In this document: piece by piece, positions 1 through 7,108 of the stretch | Layout of the letters: each line of letters opens with the position of its first letter | Numbering within the stretch: the stretch's first letter is position 1 | NCBI GenBank assembly: GCA_023389595.1 | Contig: JAEWEF010000089.1 | Location: forward strand, 1 to 19,963 | DNA length: 19,963 nucleotides | Direction: 5' to 3' | Origin: Fusobacteriota bacterium | Lineage (GTDB): Bacteria > Fusobacteriota > Fusobacteriia > Fusobacteriales > Fusobacteriaceae | Notes under the pieces: generated by a model | Seen by the model: only the letters and a program-made list of their open reading frames with translations | What the model was told of the DNA's origin: nothing | Database searches by the model: none | Program-made: the position numbers and the translations under genes

Positions 1-167
1 TTTTTTTTATATTTTTAAAGTTCATATACACATTAAAAATCAACAATAAAATTTTATTTTGTTTTTTGAAATTATTATAATTATTTATACTTTTAATAAT
101 TTTTATATATCATTAATTTTTACAAAAAAAATATTTATTTTAAAAAATAAAAATAAATGAATATTTC
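1..167. other. AT-rich intergenic region, no gene seen
   Basis: This stretch is almost entirely A and T, with short homopolymer runs and no open frame with a ribosome binding site. The run of T at bases 1-8 could be the tail of a terminator belonging to a gene left of the window, but the stem would lie outside, so this cannot be judged. No tRNA, riboswitch or convincing second promoter was recognised here. Confidence 0.6.
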
Positions 168-196
168 TTGAAAGAATTATATAGTTATGGTATAAT
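168..196 (+). promoter_or_regulatory. Promoter of the PASTA-rsgA-rpe-marR-rqcH operon
   Basis: A TTGAAA -35 box (168-173) is followed after exactly 17 bases by a perfect TATAAT -10 box (191-196). A TG one base upstream of the -10 (188-189) makes it an extended -10. Transcription should start near 203, giving a leader of about 60 bases before the PASTA gene. No other comparably good promoter is seen before 4676, so the five genes downstream probably share it. Confidence 0.8.
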
Positions 197-211
197 TTAT
201 AAAATTATCAA

Positions 212-233
212 AATATATTTAATTAAATATATT
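212..233. repeat. 22-bp perfect palindrome in the 5' leader (possible operator)
   Basis: The sequence from 212 to 233 is a perfect inverted repeat made only of A and T, two 11-base half sites with no spacer (half site AATATATTTAA). It lies about 10 bases downstream of the predicted transcription start. That is a position where a bound dimeric repressor would block transcription. The operon itself encodes a MarR-type regulator, whose family binds palindromes and often autoregulates. In sequence this AT-rich, such palindromes also arise by chance, so the operator role is only a guess. Confidence 0.3.
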
Positions 234-265
234 GTTTGTTATACAAAGTATAAAAGAGGTATTTA

Positions 266-841
266 ATGAAAAATAAATCTAAAACAACTAAAAATAACTT
301 TTTAAATAATATAATAAAAAAATTGGAAAAAACTAAAATAGAAACAAAAAAATTAAACAAGAAAGAAAAAATACTAGCCATATTACTTATACTAATAACA
401 TTATTTTTTGGAGGTCATTCTTTCAAAAGACTTTATTTTAATGAAATTTACTACAAAGTTCCTAATTTAGTTGGATTAAATTACGAAAAAGCAGAAAAGG
501 ATCTTGGAAGAAAATTAAAACTAAAAAATATGGGAGAAGTATTCTCTAAATTACCATATGGTACTATTGCAATACAACACCCTGATCCTGACTCTATTGT
601 TAAAAAACATAGAAATATAAGGGTATGGGTTTCAAAAGCTCCACAAGCAGTTTTTATCCAAAATTTAGTTGGAATGAATATACTTGAAGCTAGATCTATA
701 GCAGAACAACAAGGACTTAAAATTGGTAGTATAGTGAAAATAAACGGAGATTTAGGAATAAACAGAGTTGTTGCTACTTCTCTCCCAACAGGTGAACCTC
801 TTAATAAAGGTGACAGTATTTCTTTTTTAATAAATAATTAG
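266..841 (+). CDS. Membrane-anchored protein with two PASTA domains, no kinase domain
   Basis: A 191-residue single-pass membrane protein. Residues 1-35 form a short, very Lys-rich cytoplasmic tail. Residues 36-52 are one hydrophobic transmembrane segment. The outside part holds two PASTA-like repeats, about 63-125 (beginning YKVPNLVGL) and 128-191 (FIQNLVGMN). PASTA domains are known from penicillin-binding proteins and PrkC/Stk1-type Ser/Thr kinases, where they sense muropeptides or lipid II. In many Firmicutes prkC sits directly upstream of rsgA and rpe. This gene is in exactly that place but has no kinase lobe, no Gly-rich loop and no HRD motif, and it has its own promoter. It may be a kinase remnant or a stand-alone cell-wall sensor or scaffold. 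The start is supported by AGAGGT at 255-260. The domain call is firm; the function is unknown. Confidence 0.8.
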   Translation: MKNKSKTTKNNFLNNIIKKLEKTKIETKKLNKKEKILAILLILITLFFGGHSFKRLYFNEIYYKVPNLVGLNYEKAEKDLGRKLKLKNMGEVFSKLPYGTIAIQHPDPDSIVKKHRNIRVWVSKAPQAVFIQNLVGMNILEARSIAEQQGLKIGSIVKINGDLGINRVVATSLPTGEPLNKGDSISFLINN

Positions 842-859
842 GAGATTAAATAAATTTTA

Positions 860-1732
860 ATGAGAGGAAGAGTTATAAATAAAATACAAGGTTATTACTA
901 TGTAGATGATGGTAACGTATTACACGAATGTAAACTTAGGGGTATCTTAAAAAAAAATAACGATAAATATAATTGCATAGTCGGAGACTATGTAGAAATA
1001 TCCGAAGATAATTCAATAATAAATGTGGAAGAAAGAAAAAATTTTTTAACAAGACCTATAGTTTCTAACATAGATATATTTGCAATACAGATGTCTGTAA
1101 AAAATCCTGAAATAGACTTAAATAGATTGAATATTTTGATATTGCATAGTTTTTTTCACAAAATACAACCCATCGTTATAATAAATAAGATAGACTATAT
1201 AACCGAAGAAGAATTAGCAGGGTTAAAAAATAAATTAATTTTTTTAGACAGTATAAATGTAAAATATTTTTTTATATCTACTACATTAAATTTAGGAATA
1301 GATGATCTTAGTTCTTATTTGCAGGGAAAAACAACTGCGATAGGTGGACCTAGTGGTGTTGGAAAATCAACTCTAATAAATATGTTACAAAGTGAGATCA
1401 AACTAAAAACTGGAGATACAAGCTCTAGATTAAAAAGGGGGAAACACACAACAAGAGATTCAAATTTACTTAAATTAAACGTTGGAGGATATATAATAGA
1501 TACTCCTGGATTTTCTTCTATAGACTTGCCAGAAATTAATAGTATTGAACAACTTATATCTCTTTTTCCTGAATTTAAAAATATTAATGATTGTAAATTT
1601 TTAAATTGCAGTCATACTCATGAACCAAATTGTAAAATTAAAGAAAATGTAGAAAATGGTAAAATTAATAATTATAGATATGATTTTTACAAATATGTTT
1701 ATTCTACTCTAAAAGAAAGGGGAAGTTTATGA
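860..1732 (+). CDS. rsgA: Small ribosomal subunit biogenesis GTPase RsgA
   Basis: RsgA (YloQ/YjeQ) is a cytoplasmic, circularly permuted GTPase that acts late in 30S subunit maturation. The 290 residues show an N-terminal OB fold (about 1-65). The GTPase motifs follow in permuted order: G4 NKID at 109-112, the P-loop GGPSGVGKST at 162-171, a G2 region around 192-200 and G3 DTPGF at 214-218. The C-terminal zinc-binding helical domain has ligands C245, C250, H252 and C258. Length and motif order are normal for the family. The start gives the expected MRGRVI opening. The best ribosome binding site, AGGAG at 840-844, lies somewhat far upstream (15 bases between it and the ATG). The stop overlaps the rpe start in an ATGA, so the two genes are translationally coupled. 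Confidence 0.96.
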   Translation: MRGRVINKIQGYYYVDDGNVLHECKLRGILKKNNDKYNCIVGDYVEISEDNSIINVEERKNFLTRPIVSNIDIFAIQMSVKNPEIDLNRLNILILHSFFHKIQPIVIINKIDYITEEELAGLKNKLIFLDSINVKYFFISTTLNLGIDDLSSYLQGKTTAIGGPSGVGKSTLINMLQSEIKLKTGDTSSRLKRGKHTTRDSNLLKLNVGGYIIDTPGFSSIDLPEINSIEQLISLFPEFKNINDCKFLNCSHTHEPNCKIKENVENGKINNYRYDFYKYVYSTLKERGSL

Positions 1733-2373
1733 GCAAAGAAATAAAAATAGCCCCATCTATTCTTTCAAGTGATTTTTCAAAAATAGGAGAAGAATTGAAA
1801 GATATAGAACATGCTGGAGCTGACTACATACATATAGATGTTATGGATGGAATGTATGTTCCAAATATAACATTTGGCCCGCCTGTTATAAAATCTTTTA
1901 GAAAATGTACAAACTTAATTTTTGACGTGCATCTAATGGTAGAAAGTCCAGAAAGATATATAGAAGATTTTGTTAAAGCTGGTTCAGATATAATCACTAT
2001 TCACGCAGAAGCTACCAGACATTTACACAGAACTATACAGCAAATAAAATCATACGGAATTAAGGTAGGAGTTTCACTTAACCCATCGACACCAGAAGAT
2101 GTTTTAAAATACATCATTAACGATATAGATATGGTACTTGTAATGAGTGTTAATCCAGGTTTCGGCGGACAAAAATTTATACCTAATATTCTTCCAAAAA
2201 TAAAAAATATAAGAAAAATGAGACCTGATATAGATATAGAAGTTGATGGTGGTATAACAGATTTAACTATAAAAGATTGTGCTGATGCCGGTGCAAACAT
2301 TTTTGTTGCTGGTTCATATATTTTTTCAGGAGACTATAAAGAAAGGATAAAAAAATTAAAGGAGGCAATTTAA
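1729..2373 (+). CDS. rpe: Ribulose-phosphate 3-epimerase
   Basis: Interconverts D-ribulose 5-phosphate and D-xylulose 5-phosphate in the pentose phosphate pathway; a cytosolic TIM-barrel metalloenzyme. All family signatures are present: APSILSSDF at 8-16, HIDVMDG at 35-41, FDVHLMVE at 65-72, the phosphate-binding loop NPGFGGQKF at 142-150 and EVDGGI at 171-176. Metal and catalytic residues can be assigned as H35, D37, H68 and D173. The length of 214 residues is typical. It overlaps the rsgA stop by four bases, and the rsgA-rpe pairing is a common Firmicutes arrangement. A strong AAAGGAGG near its 3' end serves the next gene, so the operon continues without a gap. Confidence 0.96.
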   Translation: MSKEIKIAPSILSSDFSKIGEELKDIEHAGADYIHIDVMDGMYVPNITFGPPVIKSFRKCTNLIFDVHLMVESPERYIEDFVKAGSDIITIHAEATRHLHRTIQQIKSYGIKVGVSLNPSTPEDVLKYIINDIDMVLVMSVNPGFGGQKFIPNILPKIKNIRKMRPDIDIEVDGGITDLTIKDCADAGANIFVAGSYIFSGDYKERIKKLKEAI

Positions 2374-2374
2374 T

Positions 2375-3049
2375 ATGACTATTAATATTGAAAAAGTTAA
2401 TGATGTATTAGAAGAGTATTATAAACTTTTCTATAAAACTGAAGATATGGCTTTAAAAAGAGGAATAAAATGTCTTACACACACAGAATTACATATAATA
2501 GAATCTATAGGTAAAGAATCTTTAATAATGAATGAATTATCTGATAAATTAGGTATAACTATGGGGACTGCTACTGTTGCAATATCAAAACTGTCTGATA
2601 AGGGATTTGTAGAAAGAAATAGATCTACAACTGATAGGAGAAAAGTTTATGTTTCTCTAACCAAAAAAGGCGTCGACGCGTTAAGTTATCACAATAATTA
2701 TCACAGAATGATAATGTCTTCTATAACAGAAAATATTTCTGGAAAAGATTTAGATCAATTTGTTGCCACTTTCGAAGTAATTTTAGAAGCCCTTAGAAAT
2801 AAAACAGATTATTTTAAACCTATGATTATAACAGAATTCCCTGTAGGAAGTAAGGTGTCTATTGTAGAAATAAAAGGAACTCCTATTGTTCAAAAATATT
2901 TTTACAATCAGGGAATAGAAAATTTCACTCTTGTTAACATAGTAGAATCAAAAGATAAATCTGTATTTTCTCTTAAAAAACAAAACGGTGAAATTTTAAC
3001 TCTTGATACTCTCGATGCAAAAAATTTAATAGGAATAAAGGCAGATTAA
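2375..3049 (+). CDS. MarR-family regulator with C-terminal FeoA-like domain
   Basis: A 224-residue DNA-binding regulator in two parts. Residues about 10-145 form a MarR-type winged helix: the recognition region is around 50-80 and the wing is at TTDRRKVYVSLTKKG (85-99), with helices on both sides for dimerisation. Residues about 150-224 do not belong to MarR. Their pattern (PVGSKVSIVEIKGTP, then YNQGIENFTLVNIVES) resembles the small SH3-like FeoA domain, which is found on DtxR/MntR metal regulators and in ferrous iron uptake systems. This suggests metal sensing or a FeoA-type oligomerisation module on a MarR scaffold, but the ligand and targets are unknown. GGAGG at 2361-2365 is well placed for the start, and rpe ends one base before the ATG. 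It may control its own operon through the palindrome at 212-233. Confidence 0.82.
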   Translation: MTINIEKVNDVLEEYYKLFYKTEDMALKRGIKCLTHTELHIIESIGKESLIMNELSDKLGITMGTATVAISKLSDKGFVERNRSTTDRRKVYVSLTKKGVDALSYHNNYHRMIMSSITENISGKDLDQFVATFEVILEALRNKTDYFKPMIITEFPVGSKVSIVEIKGTPIVQKYFYNQGIENFTLVNIVESKDKSVFSLKKQNGEILTLDTLDAKNLIGIKAD

Positions 3050-3050
3050 T

Positions 3051-4676
3051 ATGTTATATATAGACGGTATATCTCTTAATAAAATTAAAGATGAACTTAA
3101 AAATAAATTAGTTGGTAAAAAAATAAATAGAATTTTTCAACAAAACGAACATACATTGTCTTTACATTTTGGAAAAATAGAATTTATTTTATCGTGTTTA
3201 CCAAATTTATCGGTATGTTATATTGCAGATAACAAAGAAAAACCTCTTGTTGATATTTCTTCATCTTTTATAGCTAGTTTAAGAAAATACCTGCTAAACT
3301 CTATGATGCTTGAAATTGAACAACTAGGATTTGATAGAATCCTAGTTTTTAATTTTTCTAAAATTAATGAGCTAGGAGAATTGAAATTATATAAATTGTA
3401 TTTTGAAACTTTTTCTAAGGGATCAAATATTATTTTGACAGATAAAAATAACAAAATAATAGAATCTTTTAAAAGAGATGCAATATTTAGTAATAGTAGC
3501 AGACTTTTATTTAATGGAGCAAATTACCAAAGACCTTATTACAATGAAAAAACATCTCCTCTGGATTTAACTGAAAAAGATTACATAGAATATCAAAACA
3601 AAAATAATTTGATAGAAAACGTTGAAGGTATAGGTAAACATACTGCCAACTTTTGTACAGATTTTGATTCTTTTAAAAAAGTTATAACTGATAATATGAA
3701 AAGTACAATTTATTTTAAAGATAAAAAAATAGTTTTTGCTAGCGTTTTAAATTTAGATATAAGCAATAAAATCTTTTACGATGATGTAAAATCGTTTGAA
3801 GATTATAATAGTCTTATAAATTTTTATATAAATTACGCAAATGTATCTACAAGTTTTACTCTACTAAAAAATAAACTGTTATCGTGTGTAAATAAAAAAA
3901 TTAAAAAAAGTAATAAAATTTTACAAATGATATCAGAAGACTTAGTTTTAGAAAACAATCTCGAAAACACAAAACAAAAAGCTGATATTTTAGCCGCCTC
4001 TCTCTATAATTTAAGAAAAGGTATGAAAAAGATAACTTTGTATGATTTTTATAATAATTGTGACATAGAAATAAATTTAGATCCTTTGAAAAATCCTAAA
4101 GAAAATCTTGAAAAATATTACAAGGATTACAATAAATCAAAAAGAATTATAGAAAATGCTAAAAGAAGACAAACTGAAATAGATAACGATTTAAAATATT
4201 TGGCAACTTTGGAACTATTTATTTTTAACAGTAAAGATTTAGAAAGCTTAAGAAATATAGAAGAAGAATTGATATCTGTTGGATATTTAAAGACATATTA
4301 CAAGACAAAAAAAACTAAACATAAAAAAGAACCTAAATATGGAGTTTTAGAATTTGATAATTTAGTAATTTATTTTGGTAGAAATAATACAGAAAATGAT
4401 TTTCTAACATTTAAGTTAGCTACAAAAAATAATTTATGGTTTCACGCAAAAAACATACCGGGTAGTCACGTTATTTTAAAAGCTGAATACATAAATGAAA
4501 AAAATATTGAAATTGCATCCAAGGTTGCAGCACTTTATTCAAAGGCTTCTACCGGCGAAAAAATTTTTGTAGATTACACTCTTAAAAAATATGTAAATAA
4601 ACCGTCCGGAAGTAAACCGGGATTTGTTACATACACGAACGAAAAATCTATTCTTGTAAAAAAAGAAGAAATTTAA
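3051..4676 (+). CDS. rqcH: NFACT-family ribosome quality-control protein (RqcH; fibronectin-binding A-like)
   Basis: RqcH (bacterial Rqc2/NEMF, long annotated as FbpA) binds obstructed 50S subunits with peptidyl-tRNA and recruits tRNA-Ala to add C-terminal Ala tails that mark stalled chains for proteolysis. The 541 residues show an NFACT-N domain with the conserved Asp-Arg pair at D95-R96 (context GFDRILVF), a helix-hairpin-helix region near 190-205 (ENVEGIGKHTA), a long charged coiled-coil region (about 265-430) and an NFACT-R domain from about 445 (LWFHAKNIPGSHVIL, then the KKYVNKPSGSKPG signature). It is a little shorter than Bacillus RqcH but appears complete. Only one base separates it from the marR stop. 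AAAGG at 3037-3041 is the likely ribosome binding site. It is the last gene of the operon; its stop abuts the terminator stem. Confidence 0.93.
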   Translation: MLYIDGISLNKIKDELKNKLVGKKINRIFQQNEHTLSLHFGKIEFILSCLPNLSVCYIADNKEKPLVDISSSFIASLRKYLLNSMMLEIEQLGFDRILVFNFSKINELGELKLYKLYFETFSKGSNIILTDKNNKIIESFKRDAIFSNSSRLLFNGANYQRPYYNEKTSPLDLTEKDYIEYQNKNNLIENVEGIGKHTANFCTDFDSFKKVITDNMKSTIYFKDKKIVFASVLNLDISNKIFYDDVKSFEDYNSLINFYINYANVSTSFTLLKNKLLSCVNKKIKKSNKILQMISEDLVLENNLENTKQKADILAASLYNLRKGMKKITLYDFYNNCDIEINLDPLKNPKENLEKYYKDYNKSKRIIENAKRRQTEIDNDLKYLATLELFIFNSKDLESLRNIEEELISVGYLKTYYKTKKTKHKKEPKYGVLEFDNLVIYFGRNNTENDFLTFKLATKNNLWFHAKNIPGSHVILKAEYINEKNIEIASKVAALYSKASTGEKIFVDYTLKKYVNKPSGSKPGFVTYTNEKSILVKKEEI

Positions 4677-4701
4677 TATGGCGTAAGCCATATTTTTTTT
4701 T
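4676..4701 (+). terminator. Intrinsic terminator after rqcH
   Basis: A 7-bp perfect stem (ATATGGC at 4676-4682 with GCCATAT at 4687-4693) closes a GTAA tetraloop and runs into eight or more T residues. The first stem base is the last base of the rqcH stop codon. Confidence 0.75.
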
Positions 4702-4710
4702 GAAAATATT

Positions 4711-4719
4711 TGATATAAT
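4711..4719 (+). promoter_or_regulatory. Extended -10 promoter of the ccdA-rmlD-like operon
   Basis: TGATATAAT is a perfect TATAAT (4714-4719) with a TG one base upstream. No good -35 box lies 16-18 bases upstream, because the terminator T-run is there; extended -10 promoters can do without one. Transcription would start near 4726, just before the ribosome binding site at 4743-4746. Confidence 0.5.
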
Positions 4720-4756
4720 AAAAAAAATCAAATTAAAAGAATGGAGTATATTACAT

Positions 4757-5956
4757 ATGAATTTTTTAAATTTTTCTATAATTATGTCTGCAATAGGAGC
4801 TTTTTTTTATGGTCTGATGGCAGCTTTTTCTCCTTGTGTTTTTCCATTTTATCCAATATGTTTTACTTATCTTTCGTCAAATGCTCATAAAAAAAATGAA
4901 AACGGAAAAATATATTACGACAGAAAAAAAATTATAAATAATGTAATATTTTTTGTAATAGGTATTACACTTGCGTACATTATAATAATATCCCTAGCTT
5001 TTTCTTTAAATAATTTCTTTTCAAAATACAAAATAATTATAGAATTATTTTTTGGAATATTTTTAATTTTTTTAGGTTTGTTTCAACTAGATATAATACA
5101 AGTAAAAAAATTAAATGCTACTTATAAAAAAGAGTTAGATGTTGATAAAATGAATTTTTTCAAGGCTTTCTTTCTTGGATTTTCTTCAGCACTCTCTTGG
5201 TCTCCATGTCTTGGACCATATTTAGTAAGTACGGTTGCATTATTAATTACAGAATTTTCATTTTTTTCAGGATCAATTTTAATGATTATTTACACTCTTG
5301 GATTCTCGTTGCCGTTTTTACTTTTGGGAATATTTTCTATGGAAGCGATAAATTTTTTAAACAAATTTAAAAATGTCGTTAAATATACAACAAGAATAGG
5401 TGCAGCTATAATAATTTTTATGGGTGTATACATGCTTTTTAATACTTACAGGGATATAAATTATAAATTAGAAAATTTACAACAAAATTCTATTTCTTAT
5501 GAACAAAATTATCTTGCAAGTTATATTTCTGAAACTCCAATTAAAGACCAATTTGGAAACACACATTCACTTTCAGAACATAAAGGTAAAATAATAGTTT
5601 TAAACTTTTGGACAACTTGGTGCGTATACTGTCTAGAAGAAATACCTGATATCATAAAAATTTTTGAAGAGAGAGGTTATAACAAAGAAGATGTTATTAT
5701 TCTAGGAGTAGGTAATCCATCCACAGAAAACTATAGAAATGCTGATGTGCCTGAAAAAGAACTTTCAGATTTTATATCAAGACAAAATATTTCTTATCCA
5801 ATTTTATTCGATACAGAATCTGTTCTTTTTAATTCATTTAATATAATTGCATTTCCAACAACTATTTTTATAGATAAAAAAGGCAACATTGCTAATAATA
5901 TAATTGGTGGAACAAATAAAGAACAAATTGATAGTGTAATTAATTCTTTAAGATAA
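4757..5956 (+). CDS. CcdA/DsbD-type membrane electron transporter fused to a TlpA-like thioredoxin
   Basis: This fusion carries reducing power from the cytosol across the membrane and hands it to extracytoplasmic thiols. Residues 1-230 form a six-helix CcdA domain with the two signature Cys-Pro loops, SPCVFP (C27) and SPCLGP (C151), which form the redox pair within the membrane. Residues about 250-399 form a thioredoxin/TlpA domain outside the cell with the active site WCVYC (C289, C292) and the cis-Pro loop AFPTT (P367). In many bacteria the two parts are separate proteins. The frame is open upstream to a TTG at 4700, but that lies in the terminator T-run. GGAG at 4743-4746 fits the ATG at 4757, giving 399 residues. 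Likely clients are Met sulfoxide reductases or oxidised surface thiols, but none is encoded nearby. The next gene follows after 12 bases. Confidence 0.88.
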   Translation: MNFLNFSIIMSAIGAFFYGLMAAFSPCVFPFYPICFTYLSSNAHKKNENGKIYYDRKKIINNVIFFVIGITLAYIIIISLAFSLNNFFSKYKIIIELFFGIFLIFLGLFQLDIIQVKKLNATYKKELDVDKMNFFKAFFLGFSSALSWSPCLGPYLVSTVALLITEFSFFSGSILMIIYTLGFSLPFLLLGIFSMEAINFLNKFKNVVKYTTRIGAAIIIFMGVYMLFNTYRDINYKLENLQQNSISYEQNYLASYISETPIKDQFGNTHSLSEHKGKIIVLNFWTTWCVYCLEEIPDIIKIFEERGYNKEDVIILGVGNPSTENYRNADVPEKELSDFISRQNISYPILFDTESVLFNSFNIIAFPTTIFIDKKGNIANNIIGGTNKEQIDSVINSLR

Positions 5957-5968
5957 ATAGAGGTTATT

Positions 5969-6862
5969 ATGATTTTAATTATAGGTTGTGACGGTCAACT
6001 AGGAACTTCTTTTAAAAAGTTTTTTCAAGAAAAAAATATAGATTTTTTAGATGTGGACAAAAAAGAATTAGATATTACCAATTTTAAAGATACAAGAGCT
6101 TCAATAGAATATGTTAATAAAAAAAGAAAAATAGATTTAATAATAAATTGTGCTGCATACAACGATGTTGATAAAGCAGAAGAAGAAAAATCTCAATGTT
6201 ATCTTTTGAATATGGAAGCAGTTATAAATCTTGCTAATATTTGTCGTGATATAAATTCAACATTTATAACTTTTTCCACAGATTTTGTTTTTTATGGTCA
6301 AAAAGAACAATTTTTATATTCAAGTAATTTAGGATTTACAGAAGAAGATGAACCTAACCCTCAGTCTTCATATTCAATATCAAAAAGAGAAATGGAAATT
6401 TCTCTAATGAGTTTAATAGAAAATTTCAAACAAGAAATTTATATTATAAGAACTTCTTGGCTTTTCGGAGAAATATCAAATTCAAATTTTGTAGAGAAAT
6501 TAATTACTCTTTCCGAATCCACAGACGATATTTTTATGGCAGATGATATGATTTCTTCTCCGACATACACCAGAGATTTAGTGGAAATAACTTATAAACT
6601 TTTTAAATCGAAAACAGATTTTGGTATATATCACATTACAAACGATGGCCAAACTAGCAAATATTTTTTATCGAAGTTTATTTTAGATAAAATTTCTTGG
6701 AATGGAAACTTGCACAAAATTTCACAACAAGATTTTCACTCAAAAGTTCTAAGACCTTACTACAGTAAACTAAATTGTAACAAAATTAAAAACAGATTAA
6801 ACATATCTATAAACGATTGGCAAACCTCACTAGAAAAATATTTGACAAATAGAAAGTCATAG
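5969..6862 (+). CDS. RmlD-like NAD(P)-dependent sugar-nucleotide reductase (SDR superfamily)
   Basis: A 297-residue extended short-chain dehydrogenase most like dTDP-4-dehydrorhamnose reductase (RmlD/RfbD), which makes dTDP-L-rhamnose. Visible features are the N-terminal nucleotide-binding Gly motif GCDGQLG (6-12), the NCAAYNDVDKAE segment (60-71), the catalytic set T104 (STDFVF), Y135 and K139 (YSISK), the RTSWLFG motif (161-167) and the GIYHITNDG segment (219-227). The family fit is good, but rmlA, rmlB and rmlC are not present in the window, so the substrate may differ. AGAGG at 5959-5963 supports the start. It is cotranscribed with the CcdA fusion, with no obvious functional link. The stop codon lies inside the terminator stem. 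Confidence 0.8.
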   Translation: MILIIGCDGQLGTSFKKFFQEKNIDFLDVDKKELDITNFKDTRASIEYVNKKRKIDLIINCAAYNDVDKAEEEKSQCYLLNMEAVINLANICRDINSTFITFSTDFVFYGQKEQFLYSSNLGFTEEDEPNPQSSYSISKREMEISLMSLIENFKQEIYIIRTSWLFGEISNSNFVEKLITLSESTDDIFMADDMISSPTYTRDLVEITYKLFKSKTDFGIYHITNDGQTSKYFLSKFILDKISWNGNLHKISQQDFHSKVLRPYYSKLNCNKIKNRLNISINDWQTSLEKYLTNRKS

Positions 6863-6883
6863 AAAATTCTATGACTTTTTTTA
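6853..6883 (+). terminator. Intrinsic terminator after the RmlD-like gene
   Basis: Arms of 11 bases (6853-6863 and 6868-6878) pair perfectly around an AAAT loop and continue into a T-run to 6883. The TAG stop of the upstream gene (6860-6862) is embedded in the left arm. Confidence 0.85.
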
Positions 6884-7010
6884 TTTAACAATACTTAACT
6901 ATTTTAATTTTTATGTTAAAAAATATTTTGTTTTTTCGTAAAATATGACCTAAAATAAAACATATTATAATTTTTTTAATAGTTTTTTTATAAAAAATAT
7001 ACAAAAAATA

Positions 7011-7039
7011 TTGACTTTTTTTATTCATAGTGATAGCAT
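7011..7039 (+). promoter_or_regulatory. Probable promoter of the acyl-CoA dehydrogenase fusion / flavodiiron operon
   Basis: TTGACT (7011-7016) is followed after 17 bases by TAGCAT (7034-7039), with a TG at 7031-7032 giving an extended -10. The -10 is a weak match; TACAAT at 7039-7044 is a better hexamer but lies 22 bases away. The rest of the 6884-7102 gap is AT-rich and contains no open frame with a ribosome binding site. Confidence 0.5.
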
Positions 7040-7051
7040 ACAATTATAAAC

Positions 7052-7080
7052 TATTTTATATATTATATGTGTATAAAATA
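7052..7080. repeat. Inverted repeat in the leader of the acyl-CoA dehydrogenase fusion
   Basis: TATTTTATA (7052-7060) and TATAAAATA (7072-7080) are perfect 9-base inverted arms separated by 11 bases, lying between the predicted promoter and the ribosome binding site. They could form a weak RNA hairpin or a regulator site with about two helical turns between half-site centres. Being purely A/T, it may be chance. Confidence 0.3.
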
Positions 7081-7096
7081 TTATTAAACTAAATTT

Positions 7097-7102
7097 GGAG
7101 GG
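7097..7102 (+). promoter_or_regulatory. Ribosome binding site that fixes the start at 7109
   Basis: GGAGGG directly abuts an ATG at 7103, which is too close to be used. The second in-frame ATG at 7109 has a spacing of six bases and gives the usual acyl-CoA dehydrogenase N-terminus. Confidence 0.75.
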
Positions 7103-7108
7103 ATGTTT

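Noticed and set aside
2001..2300. Minus-strand open frame of 99 codons
   Set aside because: It is the complement of rpe, with no ribosome binding site and a composition explained by the real gene.
4700..4756. Longer TTG start for the CcdA-thioredoxin fusion
   Set aside because: The TTG lies in the T-run of the rqcH terminator, has no ribosome binding site and precedes the likely transcription start; the ATG at 4757 has GGAG well placed.
7103..7108. Upstream ATG for the acyl-CoA dehydrogenase fusion
   Set aside because: It directly touches GGAGGG with no spacing, so the next ATG is used.
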